A stretch of DNA of 64,000 nt from NCBI GenBank assembly GCA_036794395.1, contig DAIRGS010000001.1:1-64000 (forward strand), in the 5' to 3' direction. The notes beneath the pieces were generated by a model, which worked only from the letters and a program-made list of their open reading frames with translations, had not been told where the DNA came from and did not search any database. The stretch comes from DASXMX01 sp036794395. Lineage in GTDB: Bacteria > Planctomycetota > Phycisphaerae > Tepidisphaerales > Tepidisphaeraceae. Each line of letters begins with the position of its first letter. Within the stretch, counting starts at the first letter, position 1. Below are positions 9,252 to 19,138 of the stretch, piece after piece. A program made the position numbers and the translations under genes.

Positions 9252-10022
9252 GTGGCGGGACGAGAATTCATGCTGCATGAGGCAAGTCATCGGCAGTTGC
9301 TGGAGTATCGGCCGATGGTGGCGGTGTTGCCCTGGGGGGCGACGGAGGCACATAACCTTCATTTGCCATGTGGGACGGATGTGATTGAGGGGAATTCGCT
9401 GGCTGAGCGTGCGGGGGAAGTAGCGCACGGGGCTGGGGCAAAGGTGATAGTGCTGCCGGCAATTCCGTTTGGGAACAATGAGCAGCAGTTAGATCAGGTG
9501 GCGACGATCAGCTTTCGCACTGCGACCGCGGCAGCGATTTTGGCTGATGTGGCGCGCAGCCTCACGTTGCAGGGGATCGATCGGCTGATCGTACTGAATA
9601 CGCATGGAGGGAATGAATTCAAGCCGATCGTGCGGGATGTGCAAAAGGAGTTCGGGATCTTCATTGTGGTGGTGAACTTCTTTCAGATGAAGCCGGAGCT
9701 GATGAAGGAGATTTTCGAGATTCCCGACGATCATGCTGGCGAGATGGAAACGAGTTTGATTTTACATCTGCGACCGGGCTGGGTGGAGCTGGAGGCGGCG
9801 GGAGAAGGCCGGCGGCTCCCGTTTGAGATCGAGGGGCTGACGCAGGCGGGCGTTTGGACGCCGCGGCCGTGGTCGAAGGTTCATCCAGACACGGGGTCGG
9901 GAAATCCACTTAAGGCCACGGCCGAGAAAGGGAAAAGGTATTTCGAAGTGATCTCAGGAGAGATTGCGAAGATTATCATCTCGGTGGAGAAGGGGAAAAA
10001 GGGAGAGGTTCCGTATATTTGA
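9252..10022 (+). CDS. Creatininase-family amidohydrolase
   Basis: A 256-residue protein of typical family length. Metal-binding residues are visible in order: Glu in PWGATEAHNLHLPCGTD with the His and Asp that follow, His in LNTHGGNEF, and Glu in DDHAGEMETSL. The start is GTG with AAGGGAG ending 5 bases upstream. Members hydrolyse linear or cyclic amide bonds (creatinine, formamidopyrimidines, mycofactocin precursor peptide). Nothing nearby names a substrate. It lies 60 bp after the glycosyltransferase in the same orientation and shares its composition, so the pair may be co-transcribed. Confidence 0.85.
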   Translation: MAGREFMLHEASHRQLLEYRPMVAVLPWGATEAHNLHLPCGTDVIEGNSLAERAGEVAHGAGAKVIVLPAIPFGNNEQQLDQVATISFRTATAAAILADVARSLTLQGIDRLIVLNTHGGNEFKPIVRDVQKEFGIFIVVVNFFQMKPELMKEIFEIPDDHAGEMETSLILHLRPGWVELEAAGEGRRLPFEIEGLTQAGVWTPRPWSKVHPDTGSGNPLKATAEKGKRYFEVISGEIAKIIISVEKGKKGEVPYI

Positions 10023-10107
10023 TCAAGAGGACCGATTGGGAAATACGATCGTTGCAAGCAGGCCCTCCGCTGCGCTATGACGATCTCGGGTTTCCGCCGA
10101 ATCGGTT

Positions 10108-13100
10108 TCAAACCTTGTGGATGACGCGCGCGGTCAGGAAGACGAGGTAGGTGGCGGCGGGTGGTTGGCCGGTGATCTTTTGGACGGCCGTGCTGTACGC
10201 GTTGAGTTGGGGCAGGTAGGACGCGGCCCGCGCGGGGACGCCATTCGCCGAAACGTTGTCGGTTTTGTAGTCGATTAAGACTGTGCCGTGGGGCGTGGGG
10301 GCTAGCAGATCAATTCGTCCGCGGACCATGATCTGGTCGAGGGGATCATCGGAACTCGCCTCACTGGATGAAACCGCGAAGTGGATGGGGAGTTCGCGGA
10401 GAAGTTCTTTTGCGTTGACCTTGAGAAGTGAACCGACTTCGGTGGAGAGCAGCCAATGGATATCGTCGTGCCGGACAAGTTTGGCGGCGGATGGGGCGAT
10501 GAGTTTGCGGTCAACCATTTCTGAGATCTGTTGCTCCAGATCTTTTGCATCACACGCGCGGGAGAAATCCAGGTGAAGCATTACGCGATGCGTGACGTCG
10601 CCGATGGTGGTGGGTGAAGGGGTTTGATCCGCCCCGAATCGGGGGACGGGCAGATCGACGGGCTGGGCGGCGGAGCGATCAGTTTTTTTGGCGATGGCGG
10701 TAACGGCCTGGGCAGCCTGGACGCGGGTGAAGGCTTCAAATGGATATACATGATCGAGGCGGGCGATGATTCTCGTAGCGATCGGATCAGGCGCGGGCGT
10801 CTCCGGGAGAGGGGTAAGGGCGGCAAGCTGCATCTGAGCGGGGGAGAAGTCGGGCCGAGTTTTATGTTCCGCTTGCCAGGAAGAGACTTCGGGGGCGGAG
10901 TGGGTTTCAACTTTGATCATTCCGGGGCCCGCGGCGGCTGAGACGGGGCCGAGCCAGTCGAGCATGCAGCGGGCGCGGAGGATGTCATCGGCAGAAAATG
11001 GGCCGGTGTATCCCCCCCACCGCCTATCCCACGTTTCGGTGGATTTGGGATCGCACGTGCCCACGAGAATCAGATGCTCCTTGGCGCGCGTCATTGCGAC
11101 ATACAACACGCGCAGCTCCTCGGCCAGCGCCTGCTGACGAAGCCGGCGGCGCACGAGCAATTGAGCGAGCGAGGGATAGCGGATCATGCGATGCTCATCG
11201 ACAACCGCCATGCCGAGTCCGGCGGCACGGTCGGCGATGATGGCGCCGTGGCAATCGGAAAGGTTGATCTTCTTACCTAAATCCGGGAGGACGACGATCG
11301 GAAATTCGAGCCCTTTGGAGCGATGAATGCTCATGATGCGCACGACGTTGTCGGCTTCAGATGCGGTGGACGGCTGGCCGAGATCGACCTCGTCGCGGAG
11401 GCTTTCGAGAAATGCGAGAAAGCGCGACAGTCCCTGTCGGCGGAATGATCCGAACTGGGCTGCGCGTTGGCGGAAGTCGCTGAGGTTGGCAACGCGTTGC
11501 TGGCCATCGTGAAGCGCGGCACAAAACGCGAGGTAGCCGGTCTGGTCGTAAATGTGGCCGATCACTTCCGCCAGCGGGCGGGAGTGGGCCATGGCGCGCC
11601 AGCTCTTCAGCCGCGCCAGGAAATCACGCAGTGCGGCGGCGACTTCGTCGTCCTGCTCGTTGGCGTATTGCACGACCGCATCATGAAAGGGAATCGCAAC
11701 TTCAGGAGGCTCGGTGGGATAGGCGAGGCGGATGTGGGTGAGGCAGTTATCGGGCTCGGGGAGGTTGGCCAGCGGACCACGCAGCACGGCGGCGAGGGGA
11801 ATGTCCTGGCGCTGGTTTTCGAGGATGGCGAGCAGCGAGAGCATGTCGCGGATTTCCATCGACTCGAAGTAACCGGTGCCTGACTGGGCATGGACAGGGA
11901 TGTCCGCGCGGCGCAGGACATCGGCGAACTGCTCGGATTTGTAGCGCATCGAGCGAAGGAGAATGACGATGTCCTTGAACTGAACAGGTCGCGTTTGGAA
12001 TGAGCCGATGCCATCCGGCTCGGTAATCTGCATGGGCGGCGAGCCATCAAGGCCGGTGAGCTTGCGGATGCGCGAAGCGATGAGAACGGCTTCGCGCTGG
12101 GAGCGATCCAGATCGGCTTCTTCGGCATCGGCGGATGGCGTTTCGGATTCAGATGCGGCTTCATCGCTTTGCAGATTCGCTGGAAGCAGATGCATTTCGA
12201 GCGGCGCTCCGCTGAAGCTGGGCGGGCCGCTCGTGGGATAAGGCAGGCCGGGGTGGAGGCGGTGGGTTTGATCGTAGTCAATGTCCGCGGCGTCGGCAGT
12301 CATCAGGCGCTCGAATACTTCGTTGACGGCCTCGAGCAATGCCGAGCGGCTGCGAAAATTGGATTGGAGATCGATGACTATACCCCGGCTCGATGTGCCG
12401 TCGCCACGATAGGTGCGCTGGCGTTCGAGGAACCGGCCGGTCTCGGCCAGGCGAAAGCGGTAAATGCTTTGCTTGACGTCGCCGACGCAGAAAAAGTTTC
12501 CGGTTTGGCCCGGCTCGTCGCAGATGCACTCGCGGCTGAGCAGAGTGAGGATCGCATCCTGCAATTCGTTGATGTCCTGATATTCGTCGACAAGAACGTG
12601 GGCGAAGCGCTTGTGGTATCCGCGAGCGGCACGGGAGGGAGTAAGCGTCGCACCGGCCGAGGTATCACAGAGAACCTTAAACGCGAATCGTTCGAGGTCG
12701 GCAAAATCCAGCACGCGGGAAGCGTTTTTGACATCGCGATATCGGCGTCCGAATCGTTCGACAAGCTGGAGAAACATTTCGGAGTGCGGCTGAATCCCGG
12801 CAAGACCTTCCTGCCACTGGGCGGTGGTAAAACGCAGCAGCTCGAACAGCGCACCGCGCGTCATCGCATCCCGCACCGCATCGACGGCTTGCTTGGCTTG
12901 TTCCTTGCCAGGGAGCGAATTGGAAACTGAGGGGAGTCGATCGCGCGGATGACTGCGAACGTGTTCGCCCAGGGCATCAATCCCTTCGGACCCGAGAAGC
13001 TCGTCCCAATAGCGCAGCGACCGGCTGCAATTGGTCAGCTCAGTCAGATAGGCGGGGAATGACCCCAGGCTTTGGATTAGATTTGTGGCGCGATCACATT

Positions 13101-13791
13101 GGGCCCGCGTGGCGGCGATGGTGCGGGAGAGGATTTCGGTGAGCTCAACTCCCAAGTCGCTGTCGGCCAGTTCGCCCTCGGCGGCGCCGGCAATTCTCTG
13201 GCGGGCGCGATCGATCCAACCCAGTGGATCGACGAGACTTTCGAGCATCTCATGGGTTTGGACGACCAGGCCCATGAGGCGCTGGTCGTCGCCTTCGCCG
13301 TAGGCATCGATGAAGCGATGGAAGTCGCCGTGCTCGTCGAATTCGTAGCAGTGATCGAACAGGTCGCGGGCGGTTTCGCGGCGAAGCAGGCCGGCTTCGT
13401 CGCCATCGAGCACGACAAATCCCGGATCGAGGCCGACAGCGTGAAAATGCTCGCGCAGCAGCTTGGCGCAGAAACTATGAAGCGTACTAACGCTGGCGTG
13501 ATTGACCAGGGCAAGCTGCCGATCGAGGCGCGTTGAGGGAGATTGGGCGGCGCGCTCACGCAGGGCGGCGTGAATGCGCGATTTCATTTCCGAAGCCGCC
13601 GCCTCGGTAAAAGTGACGACGAGCAACTCATCAACGCCGCAAGAGTCCGGGGCGTCGCACACGAGGTGGACGCAGCGGGCGGCGAGCATCGCTGTTTTTC
13701 CGGACCCGGCGGCAGCGGAAACGAGGATGTTGCGGCCGGTCGTGGTAATGCCGCGTTTTTGAGGCTTGGTCCAGGGGGTTTTTGAAGTCAT
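10108..13791 (-). CDS. addA: ATP-dependent helicase-nuclease AddA
   Basis: A 1227-residue UvrD-like helicase with C-terminal nuclease, the AddA subunit of the RecBCD-type double-strand-break repair enzyme. Walker A is SAAAGSGKT (Lys32), the DEAD-type motif is VDEYQDINE, other SF1 motifs follow (SIYRFR, NFRS, SIHRSKGLEFP, LYVAMTRAKEHL). The nuclease site near the C-terminus is GRIDLLA...VLIDYKTD, an intact PD-(D/E)XK. I place the start at 13791: GAAGGGG precedes it, and the 86 residues upstream in frame are translated from an intergenic palindrome (NPLPEGEG). It follows addB on the same strand across a 460-bp repeat-bearing spacer. Confidence 0.9.
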   Translation of the reverse strand: MTSKTPWTKPQKRGITTTGRNILVSAAAGSGKTAMLAARCVHLVCDAPDSCGVDELLVVTFTEAAASEMKSRIHAALRERAAQSPSTRLDRQLALVNHASVSTLHSFCAKLLREHFHAVGLDPGFVVLDGDEAGLLRRETARDLFDHCYEFDEHGDFHRFIDAYGEGDDQRLMGLVVQTHEMLESLVDPLGWIDRARQRIAGAAEGELADSDLGVELTEILSRTIAATRAQCDRATNLIQSLGSFPAYLTELTNCSRSLRYWDELLGSEGIDALGEHVRSHPRDRLPSVSNSLPGKEQAKQAVDAVRDAMTRGALFELLRFTTAQWQEGLAGIQPHSEMFLQLVERFGRRYRDVKNASRVLDFADLERFAFKVLCDTSAGATLTPSRAARGYHKRFAHVLVDEYQDINELQDAILTLLSRECICDEPGQTGNFFCVGDVKQSIYRFRLAETGRFLERQRTYRGDGTSSRGIVIDLQSNFRSRSALLEAVNEVFERLMTADAADIDYDQTHRLHPGLPYPTSGPPSFSGAPLEMHLLPANLQSDEAASESETPSADAEEADLDRSQREAVLIASRIRKLTGLDGSPPMQITEPDGIGSFQTRPVQFKDIVILLRSMRYKSEQFADVLRRADIPVHAQSGTGYFESMEIRDMLSLLAILENQRQDIPLAAVLRGPLANLPEPDNCLTHIRLAYPTEPPEVAIPFHDAVVQYANEQDDEVAAALRDFLARLKSWRAMAHSRPLAEVIGHIYDQTGYLAFCAALHDGQQRVANLSDFRQRAAQFGSFRRQGLSRFLAFLESLRDEVDLGQPSTASEADNVVRIMSIHRSKGLEFPIVVLPDLGKKINLSDCHGAIIADRAAGLGMAVVDEHRMIRYPSLAQLLVRRRLRQQALAEELRVLYVAMTRAKEHLILVGTCDPKSTETWDRRWGGYTGPFSADDILRARCMLDWLGPVSAAAGPGMIKVETHSAPEVSSWQAEHKTRPDFSPAQMQLAALTPLPETPAPDPIATRIIARLDHVYPFEAFTRVQAAQAVTAIAKKTDRSAAQPVDLPVPRFGADQTPSPTTIGDVTHRVMLHLDFSRACDAKDLEQQISEMVDRKLIAPSAAKLVRHDDIHWLLSTEVGSLLKVNAKELLRELPIHFAVSSSEASSDDPLDQIMVRGRIDLLAPTPHGTVLIDYKTDNVSANGVPARAASYLPQLNAYSTAVQKITGQPPAATYLVFLTARVIHKV

Positions 13792-14251
13792 TGAGGGGTC
13801 CCCTTCCCTCGTGGCGGGCTGACGAAATTGGCGCGACCTGCAGGGTGTTTCGGATCCGGATCTTGTCGCGCGCCTTCTGGCTCCCTCTCCCTCCGGGAGA
13901 GGGTTGGGGTGAGGGCGAATGCCAGGCGCCTTCCCGTTGGCGCATAGCTCATTGCGGTTCCCAGAACCACAGCTCTTGTTGCGTCCGATTCTCGTTGCGG
14001 CACATAAGAGGTCCGCAACGTCCCACCGCCGGGCGCTTCTTTGCGACAATTGCCATAACAGCAGCGCCCGACAGTTTGAGTCTTCTCTCCTTCCCCCTCC
14101 CCCCAGCCCTCTCCCGGAGGGAGAGGGGGCCAGAGGGCGGACACGGGGGTCCGCGCCCTACGACATGCAGGGAGAGGTCGCCGGAGGGTGCCCCTGCCCA
14201 TGCGAAACGAAACCTCGACGAATGTGCTTTGCGAAAACCTTGTGGTTTTCA
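13792..14251. repeat. addB-addA spacer with two opposed palindromes
   Basis: This 460-bp gap contains no supported gene. It holds two copies of a hairpin with 9-bp arms CCCTCTCCC/GGGAGAGGG and a 3-base loop, at 13883-13903 and 14107-14127. Flanking bases (TTGGGGTGAGGG after the first, its near-complement before the second) show that the copies face in opposite directions. A third copy lies at 43596-43616. Translation in one frame gives the NPLPEGEG peptide commonly seen when such repeats are wrongly called as coding. Confidence 0.8.
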
Positions 14252-17200
14252 TCAGCATGCCCCTCCTGCTGCCGCAGCGTCTGTTGCTCGGCCGAGCACT
14301 TCTTCGCGGGATTCGCTGGAAAGAAAGTTGTAGCGATTGATCGCCGGATCGAAGCGGCAGACGCTTCGGTAATCGCAATGCACGCAGGGGGAGTTGTCGT
14401 TCAGGCGGTACGGGCTAATTTCGATTCGCCCGGACAACATTCCCGTCGCGATCTCGGTCAGTTTTTTGGCGGCGAGATTGAGCACGTCGCGAAAGTCATT
14501 CGATTCGGCGGCGTCGGAGGTTCCGGCGCGGCCGAGCGATCCATCCTTCTTGATAAAGACCTGCACGACTTGCGACGTGCCGGTTGTGAGATCTCTATCG
14601 AGCATGGGGAGAACGCGGAGATCGAACAGGCCGCGGGGCTTGAGCTTGAGGTGCCAGGCGGGATCGGTGGGGCCGACGCACTCGTCGGGGTGATCGACGT
14701 CTTCGATTTTGCGGATGAGCTGATGATAGAAAGCGCCGGCAGCTTCGAGTGATCGGCCGGATAGCTTTTGGCCATTGGCTTCGAGAACGAGGAGGTGAGA
14801 GAGCAGTTGCAGGGTCAGGCCGTGTTTGACCATCCCGACGGGGAGTTTGGTCGCGCTCAGCCGATAGTCGATGGCGGCGACGACGCCGGTGGATTCGGCA
14901 CGATCGACGCGGTCGATCTTTCCGCGCAGCAGCACATCGCCCGAGGGCGTGGATACTTTCAGCGCGGGAAGGTTTCCATCGGAGCCGAAGGTGATGCCGA
15001 CGTGGGTTGGTCGGAAAGAGCCGCGTTTGAGCAGCTCGCGCTGGGCAAGGGCAATTCTCCGGGAGACTTTCCGCGTGCGCTCCAGGAGGTAGCGATTGCG
15101 GGCGCTGCCGAGCATGATTTCCTCGCGCAGTTTAGCGCCGACGCGCGTGACGAACTCGTCGATCACTTGCTCCAGCCGGGCAGTGCGATCGCCTTCGGAT
15201 CGGCGGCGCATGACGTCCTTCAATGAGCCTTCGAGCAGATCGTGGTAGAGGCGGCCAAGATCCTGGCTGGTCACTTCTTGCCGGGAACGAACTCGCAGAC
15301 CCAAGCCGAACCGGGCGAAATGCTGATAGGGGCAGGCAGCGAACGTTTCGAGCTGTCTCACGCCAATCTCGATCGATGGCTGAAAGAGTCGTTGGCTCAC
15401 TTCACTGGAGAGCTGCGCTTCGTTCGAGTAACTAAGGGCGCGCCAGGCGCGGTAGCGAGTGCGATTGATCGGATCATCGCCGGAGCCACGCGTGGCGAGC
15501 CATTGATATAGATGCAGGCAGGAAGAATTTACGTCGGCGGTTGGGTCAGGACTTGATCTGACCCATCGGGCCAGGGCGGTGACCAGCTGGCGCGGGGTCG
15601 CGATGTCGGCGGCGGAGCGGTCGGGCGATTGCGCGAGTTTGGTTTGCGGGACGGATGGGAACATCGCGGCGATCCTGAGCCAGAATGAAGAGGGCTCGGA
15701 GGATCGACCTTGATCGTCGGCGGTGGATCGGGTGATGAAAAGCCGCTCCGAAGCGCGGGTCATGGCGATGTAAGCGAGAAGGCGCTCGTCGAGCAGCCGT
15801 TCGCTCATCGCGGGGTCGAGCTCGATCCGGCGGGCACGAAGGCTTTTGCGATCGCGATCGTTGAGAACCGAACGATCGGATGCCGATCGGGGGAATTCGC
15901 CTTCGTTCAGACCTAAAACGAAGACGGCGCGGACCGATCCGGTTCGAGTGCGGTCGACTTGGCCGACCAACACCTGATCGACGGTTTGGGGCGTAATGGC
16001 AAGGTCGAACGAATCCAAACCAGCTTCCAGGACGTCGTAAAATTCGCCGGGCGTCATCTGCTCATCGCCCAGCAACTCGACCAATTCATCGAAAAGCTCG
16101 ACGACATTGCGCCAGACTTGCTCGTGCTCTGCTGCCTGCTCGAGCGCTTCGGATTGCCTCGCGGCGTCGACCCACAGCCCGATGGTTTTGGAAGCGCCGA
16201 AGCGATCGAGCGCGTCGAAGATTTCTGTCGCAAAGGTTTTGACAGGCAGCGGCACTTTCGAGTTCAGGATTTTCAGCAGGGGTGCGAGACGGTCAACCAG
16301 ATGCTTACGCAGCGCCTCGGCCTTCTGCGATTCTGACGGGAATGAGCCGGCGGAATCTTCTTCGCCGGTTAGACGACGGGTTTGGTAATCCCAGGGCTTT
16401 TGTGTTTCCCAGCCTTCAGTCCCGCGGATGCGGTGGGAGAGAACGTAATTCTCAAGTCCGTCTGCATCGTATAAATCGATACCCGCCAGCCCGCTGCGCA
16501 GAAGCGACATCACAGCGTCATGAGACCAATCATCGCGAACGATTTGAAACACGCTATGAATGAATTCGATCAGCGGATGATGGGTTGCCTTGCGGCGACG
16601 ATCGAGAAAACAGGGAATGGCGTGTTCGGCAAAGGCGGCCTGGATCAGCTCATCGTAATCGGCGAGGCTGCGAACCATCACGCCTATCTCGCGAAGACGC
16701 ATACCCGCCATGAGCAGTTCACGAATCTTTCGCGCGACGCTATCGACCTCGGCGGGTCGATCAGGGGCTTCGAGCATCTCGATGCCCCCGGATTCCTCAC
16801 TGCGCGCAATTGGGTCGCGAAATGCCGACGATTCGAGTTGAGCCAACGAGGCAGATTGAAATCGCAGGGTGCGATCCAGGCGAAGCGGCTCGGAGATTTC
16901 GACTCCGTCTTCGATCAGCGCCTGATGCAGCCGGCGATAAGCGGCTTCGGTTCGGCGAAAAAGACTCATCTCGTCGGGCATCAGTTGCGGATTGGCAACG
17001 ACGGGACTGGCAGGGTCGATGAGTAAGGCGATGTCGAGATAAGCCCCGGCCTTGGCAGCGCCGATCAAAATCCGCCGTTCATAGTTAGTGAAATCGGCAA
17101 AGCCATCCACGAAGATCCGCGCATTTCGAAGGAACCGGCATTGGGCGAGCGAACTCTCAACCTGCATGAGCCGGCGGTGCTGATCGAGACGATCCTGGCC

Positions 17201-17734
17201 CAGGTAAGTCGTGTACTGGCGGTAAATCAGCGCAACATCACTAAGCTTGTCGAGCAGAGGGGCCAATTCCAGATCGGCGGCGTTGGTTTGAGCCAGCTCG
17301 TCGACCAGATGATCGAGATCGCCGGCCGATTTTTCGGAGCGCTCGAACTCGGCAAAAGCATCATCCAGTTCGGCCGCAAGACCGGGTTGCCTTGCGACGC
17401 CTGAGTAGAACTTGAGCTGGCGGGAATTCTGACGAAGGAGGTGGCCGATGATCATTTGCCGGCCGAGCGCGGTCACTTCCGGAATGCTCGTCCCCCCGCA
17501 ATCCTCAAATACATCACGACCGAATTGATCGAACGAAACCACCTGGGCCCGACAAAATGCGCCCAGGCCGCTGCGGCAGGTTAGATCGCGCTCGGCGTCA
17601 AAGGTGGCTTGTTTGGGCAGCAGCCAATAGATCGGTGGGCCGAGGGGCTGGTCGCGCATCGCCTCGACAATGGCGCGGAAACAGTGCTCCGTCTTTCCCG
17701 TTCCAGATCGACCGAGCACGAATCGGACGGCCAT
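14252..17734 (-). CDS. addB: ATP-dependent helicase-nuclease AddB
   Basis: A 1160-residue AddB subunit. Walker A is GRSGTGKT at residues 8-15 from the chosen start (17734; GGAG and GGGGAA precede it; a longer in-frame start at 17806 is possible). The helicase-like core ends in FVLGLNEGEFP and YIAMTRASERL. The four iron-sulfur cysteines typical of AddB are present: one in AACPYQHFARFGL and three in CVHCDYRSVC near the C-terminus. The nuclease motif reads GKIDRVD...AAIDYRLSA, with Arg where the catalytic Lys of (D/E)XK is expected (14861-14863). Gene order addB then addA matches the standard operon. Confidence 0.9.
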   Translation of the reverse strand: MAVRFVLGRSGTGKTEHCFRAIVEAMRDQPLGPPIYWLLPKQATFDAERDLTCRSGLGAFCRAQVVSFDQFGRDVFEDCGGTSIPEVTALGRQMIIGHLLRQNSRQLKFYSGVARQPGLAAELDDAFAEFERSEKSAGDLDHLVDELAQTNAADLELAPLLDKLSDVALIYRQYTTYLGQDRLDQHRRLMQVESSLAQCRFLRNARIFVDGFADFTNYERRILIGAAKAGAYLDIALLIDPASPVVANPQLMPDEMSLFRRTEAAYRRLHQALIEDGVEISEPLRLDRTLRFQSASLAQLESSAFRDPIARSEESGGIEMLEAPDRPAEVDSVARKIRELLMAGMRLREIGVMVRSLADYDELIQAAFAEHAIPCFLDRRRKATHHPLIEFIHSVFQIVRDDWSHDAVMSLLRSGLAGIDLYDADGLENYVLSHRIRGTEGWETQKPWDYQTRRLTGEEDSAGSFPSESQKAEALRKHLVDRLAPLLKILNSKVPLPVKTFATEIFDALDRFGASKTIGLWVDAARQSEALEQAAEHEQVWRNVVELFDELVELLGDEQMTPGEFYDVLEAGLDSFDLAITPQTVDQVLVGQVDRTRTGSVRAVFVLGLNEGEFPRSASDRSVLNDRDRKSLRARRIELDPAMSERLLDERLLAYIAMTRASERLFITRSTADDQGRSSEPSSFWLRIAAMFPSVPQTKLAQSPDRSAADIATPRQLVTALARWVRSSPDPTADVNSSCLHLYQWLATRGSGDDPINRTRYRAWRALSYSNEAQLSSEVSQRLFQPSIEIGVRQLETFAACPYQHFARFGLGLRVRSRQEVTSQDLGRLYHDLLEGSLKDVMRRRSEGDRTARLEQVIDEFVTRVGAKLREEIMLGSARNRYLLERTRKVSRRIALAQRELLKRGSFRPTHVGITFGSDGNLPALKVSTPSGDVLLRGKIDRVDRAESTGVVAAIDYRLSATKLPVGMVKHGLTLQLLSHLLVLEANGQKLSGRSLEAAGAFYHQLIRKIEDVDHPDECVGPTDPAWHLKLKPRGLFDLRVLPMLDRDLTTGTSQVVQVFIKKDGSLGRAGTSDAAESNDFRDVLNLAAKKLTEIATGMLSGRIEISPYRLNDNSPCVHCDYRSVCRFDPAINRYNFLSSESREEVLGRATDAAAAGGAC

Positions 17735-17901
17735 TTCCCCGCTCCATAAAAAACCACACAATTCCCTAACTTGGGAAAGCATAGCGGTGTTCGGGGCGGG
17801 TGACAAATCGGGAGTATGAGCCCTGTAAATCGGCGGTGTTTCATAACCACGTTAATGCTCCGCCGCCATACCCCGTAAAAAAGTTCGACGTGCCGATGTA
17901 G

Positions 17902-18972
17902 CTATTGCTGTACCTGAAATGCTGCAAAGTTCATTTGATCGCCCGCCGATTCTGCCTGATCGATTTCAGGGGGGTGAACGCGATAGTGGAGATACATGCA
18001 GCACAGGGTGAGCAATGCGCCGGCGATCAGCACTTGGATCAATGTTGCACCCAGGGAGGCGCGATCCAGAGCGGCAGTCGCGGCCGCGACTGCCGATGAA
18101 GTTCCCCGCGACGCCATCCATGATGCGATAACGACGACGCTGTTGTTGACCATGTGGGTGAACATCGCCGGGCGGATGCTACCGGATCGGCTTGCGACGT
18201 ACCCGAGGTAAAGTCCCATGCAAAACGTAGCCGGGCTTTGAACTGGATCGAAGTGCGCCAGGCCAAACAGCATCGCCGCAATGGGGATGGCAACCCAGCG
18301 CCCCCACCGGGCGGCCAGACGGGTTTGCACGTACCCTCGAAAGAGAAATTCTTCAGCAATTCCGGGAGTGATTCCCACCACCACCAGCGCGGTCACCAAT
18401 TGCACTGGCGTGAGTTGCGAAATCATTTGCTGTAACACGTCGAGCGTTCCCTCTTTGGGTTTTGGAAAGAATCGCGCGACGGTCTGAAACAGCACGCTGA
18501 CCGAGAATATACCGATCGGCAACGTGAGGTATCCCATCCATGGTAACGTTGATGGGATCAGGCCAAGGCGGCGTCGAATCCCCAGTGGAGACAGCCATGC
18601 GGCCGCCAACGTCACAACCAGAAATCCAATCTGGCTGGCCATCAAGACCAGCAGCATGAATGGCAACATCCGCGCGGGGTCGTTCGCGATATCGCTCACA
18701 GCATCTTGCCAGCTCTGGAATTGGGCGGAGCCGTTGGTGTGGGCAAGAAAAATGCCGTACAGAACAGTCACGAGATAGCTCACGGCCAGTGCGCCGACGA
18801 GCGCCAGAATGCACACGACAAACACCAGCCACACGGCGGGTTTTTTGGGATGAACTTCGTAGATTCCAAAAGCGCCGGCTTGTGACGGGTGACCTCGTGG
18901 GAGCGGCGGCAACGGAAGTGCGGGAATTGATTGTGAGAGGGGAGGAAGCTGCGAAAAATCCGTGTGTTCCAA
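17902..18972 (-). CDS. CPBP-family intramembrane glutamic endopeptidase
   Basis: A 356-residue multi-pass membrane protein with a proline-rich cytoplasmic N-terminus (about 10-35) and eight or so helices. The Abi/CPBP active-site motifs are complete: EEFLFRGYVQ (Glu207, Glu208, Arg212), FGLAHF (His240) and FTHMVNNS (His273, Asn277). Such proteins are intramembrane proteases related to Rce1; bacterial roles include bacteriocin self-protection and processing of membrane partners, but most are uncharacterised. The gene stands alone between addB and the WD40 kinase. Confidence 0.88.
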   Translation of the reverse strand: MEHTDFSQLPPLSQSIPALPLPPLPRGHPSQAGAFGIYEVHPKKPAVWLVFVVCILALVGALAVSYLVTVLYGIFLAHTNGSAQFQSWQDAVSDIANDPARMLPFMLLVLMASQIGFLVVTLAAAWLSPLGIRRRLGLIPSTLPWMGYLTLPIGIFSVSVLFQTVARFFPKPKEGTLDVLQQMISQLTPVQLVTALVVVGITPGIAEEFLFRGYVQTRLAARWGRWVAIPIAAMLFGLAHFDPVQSPATFCMGLYLGYVASRSGSIRPAMFTHMVNNSVVVIASWMASRGTSSAVAAATAALDRASLGATLIQVLIAGALLTLCCMYLHYRVHPPEIDQAESAGDQMNFAAFQVQQ

Positions 18973-19138
18973 GCCGGAGGAACGGTAGCATTGATTGTTG
19001 ATGTGGACAAGCGGAGTGAGTGACGTTTTAAAGTCGGGCGTGACAAGTCGACCTGCCGAATCTACGTTTTAGTGGCATGGATTTCCAATTTGTCCAAGGT
19101 TTCCACTCGTCGGGAGCGATACGCTCGGAAACTGAAAT

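Noticed and set aside
10023..10107. ACCGATT/AATCGGT dyad between convergent genes as a terminator
   Set aside because: The loop would be about 65 bases and there is no U-run on either strand.
13792..14049. An 86-residue extension of AddA
   Set aside because: It runs through the intergenic palindrome (NPLPEGEG); a good start with a ribosome binding site is at 13791.
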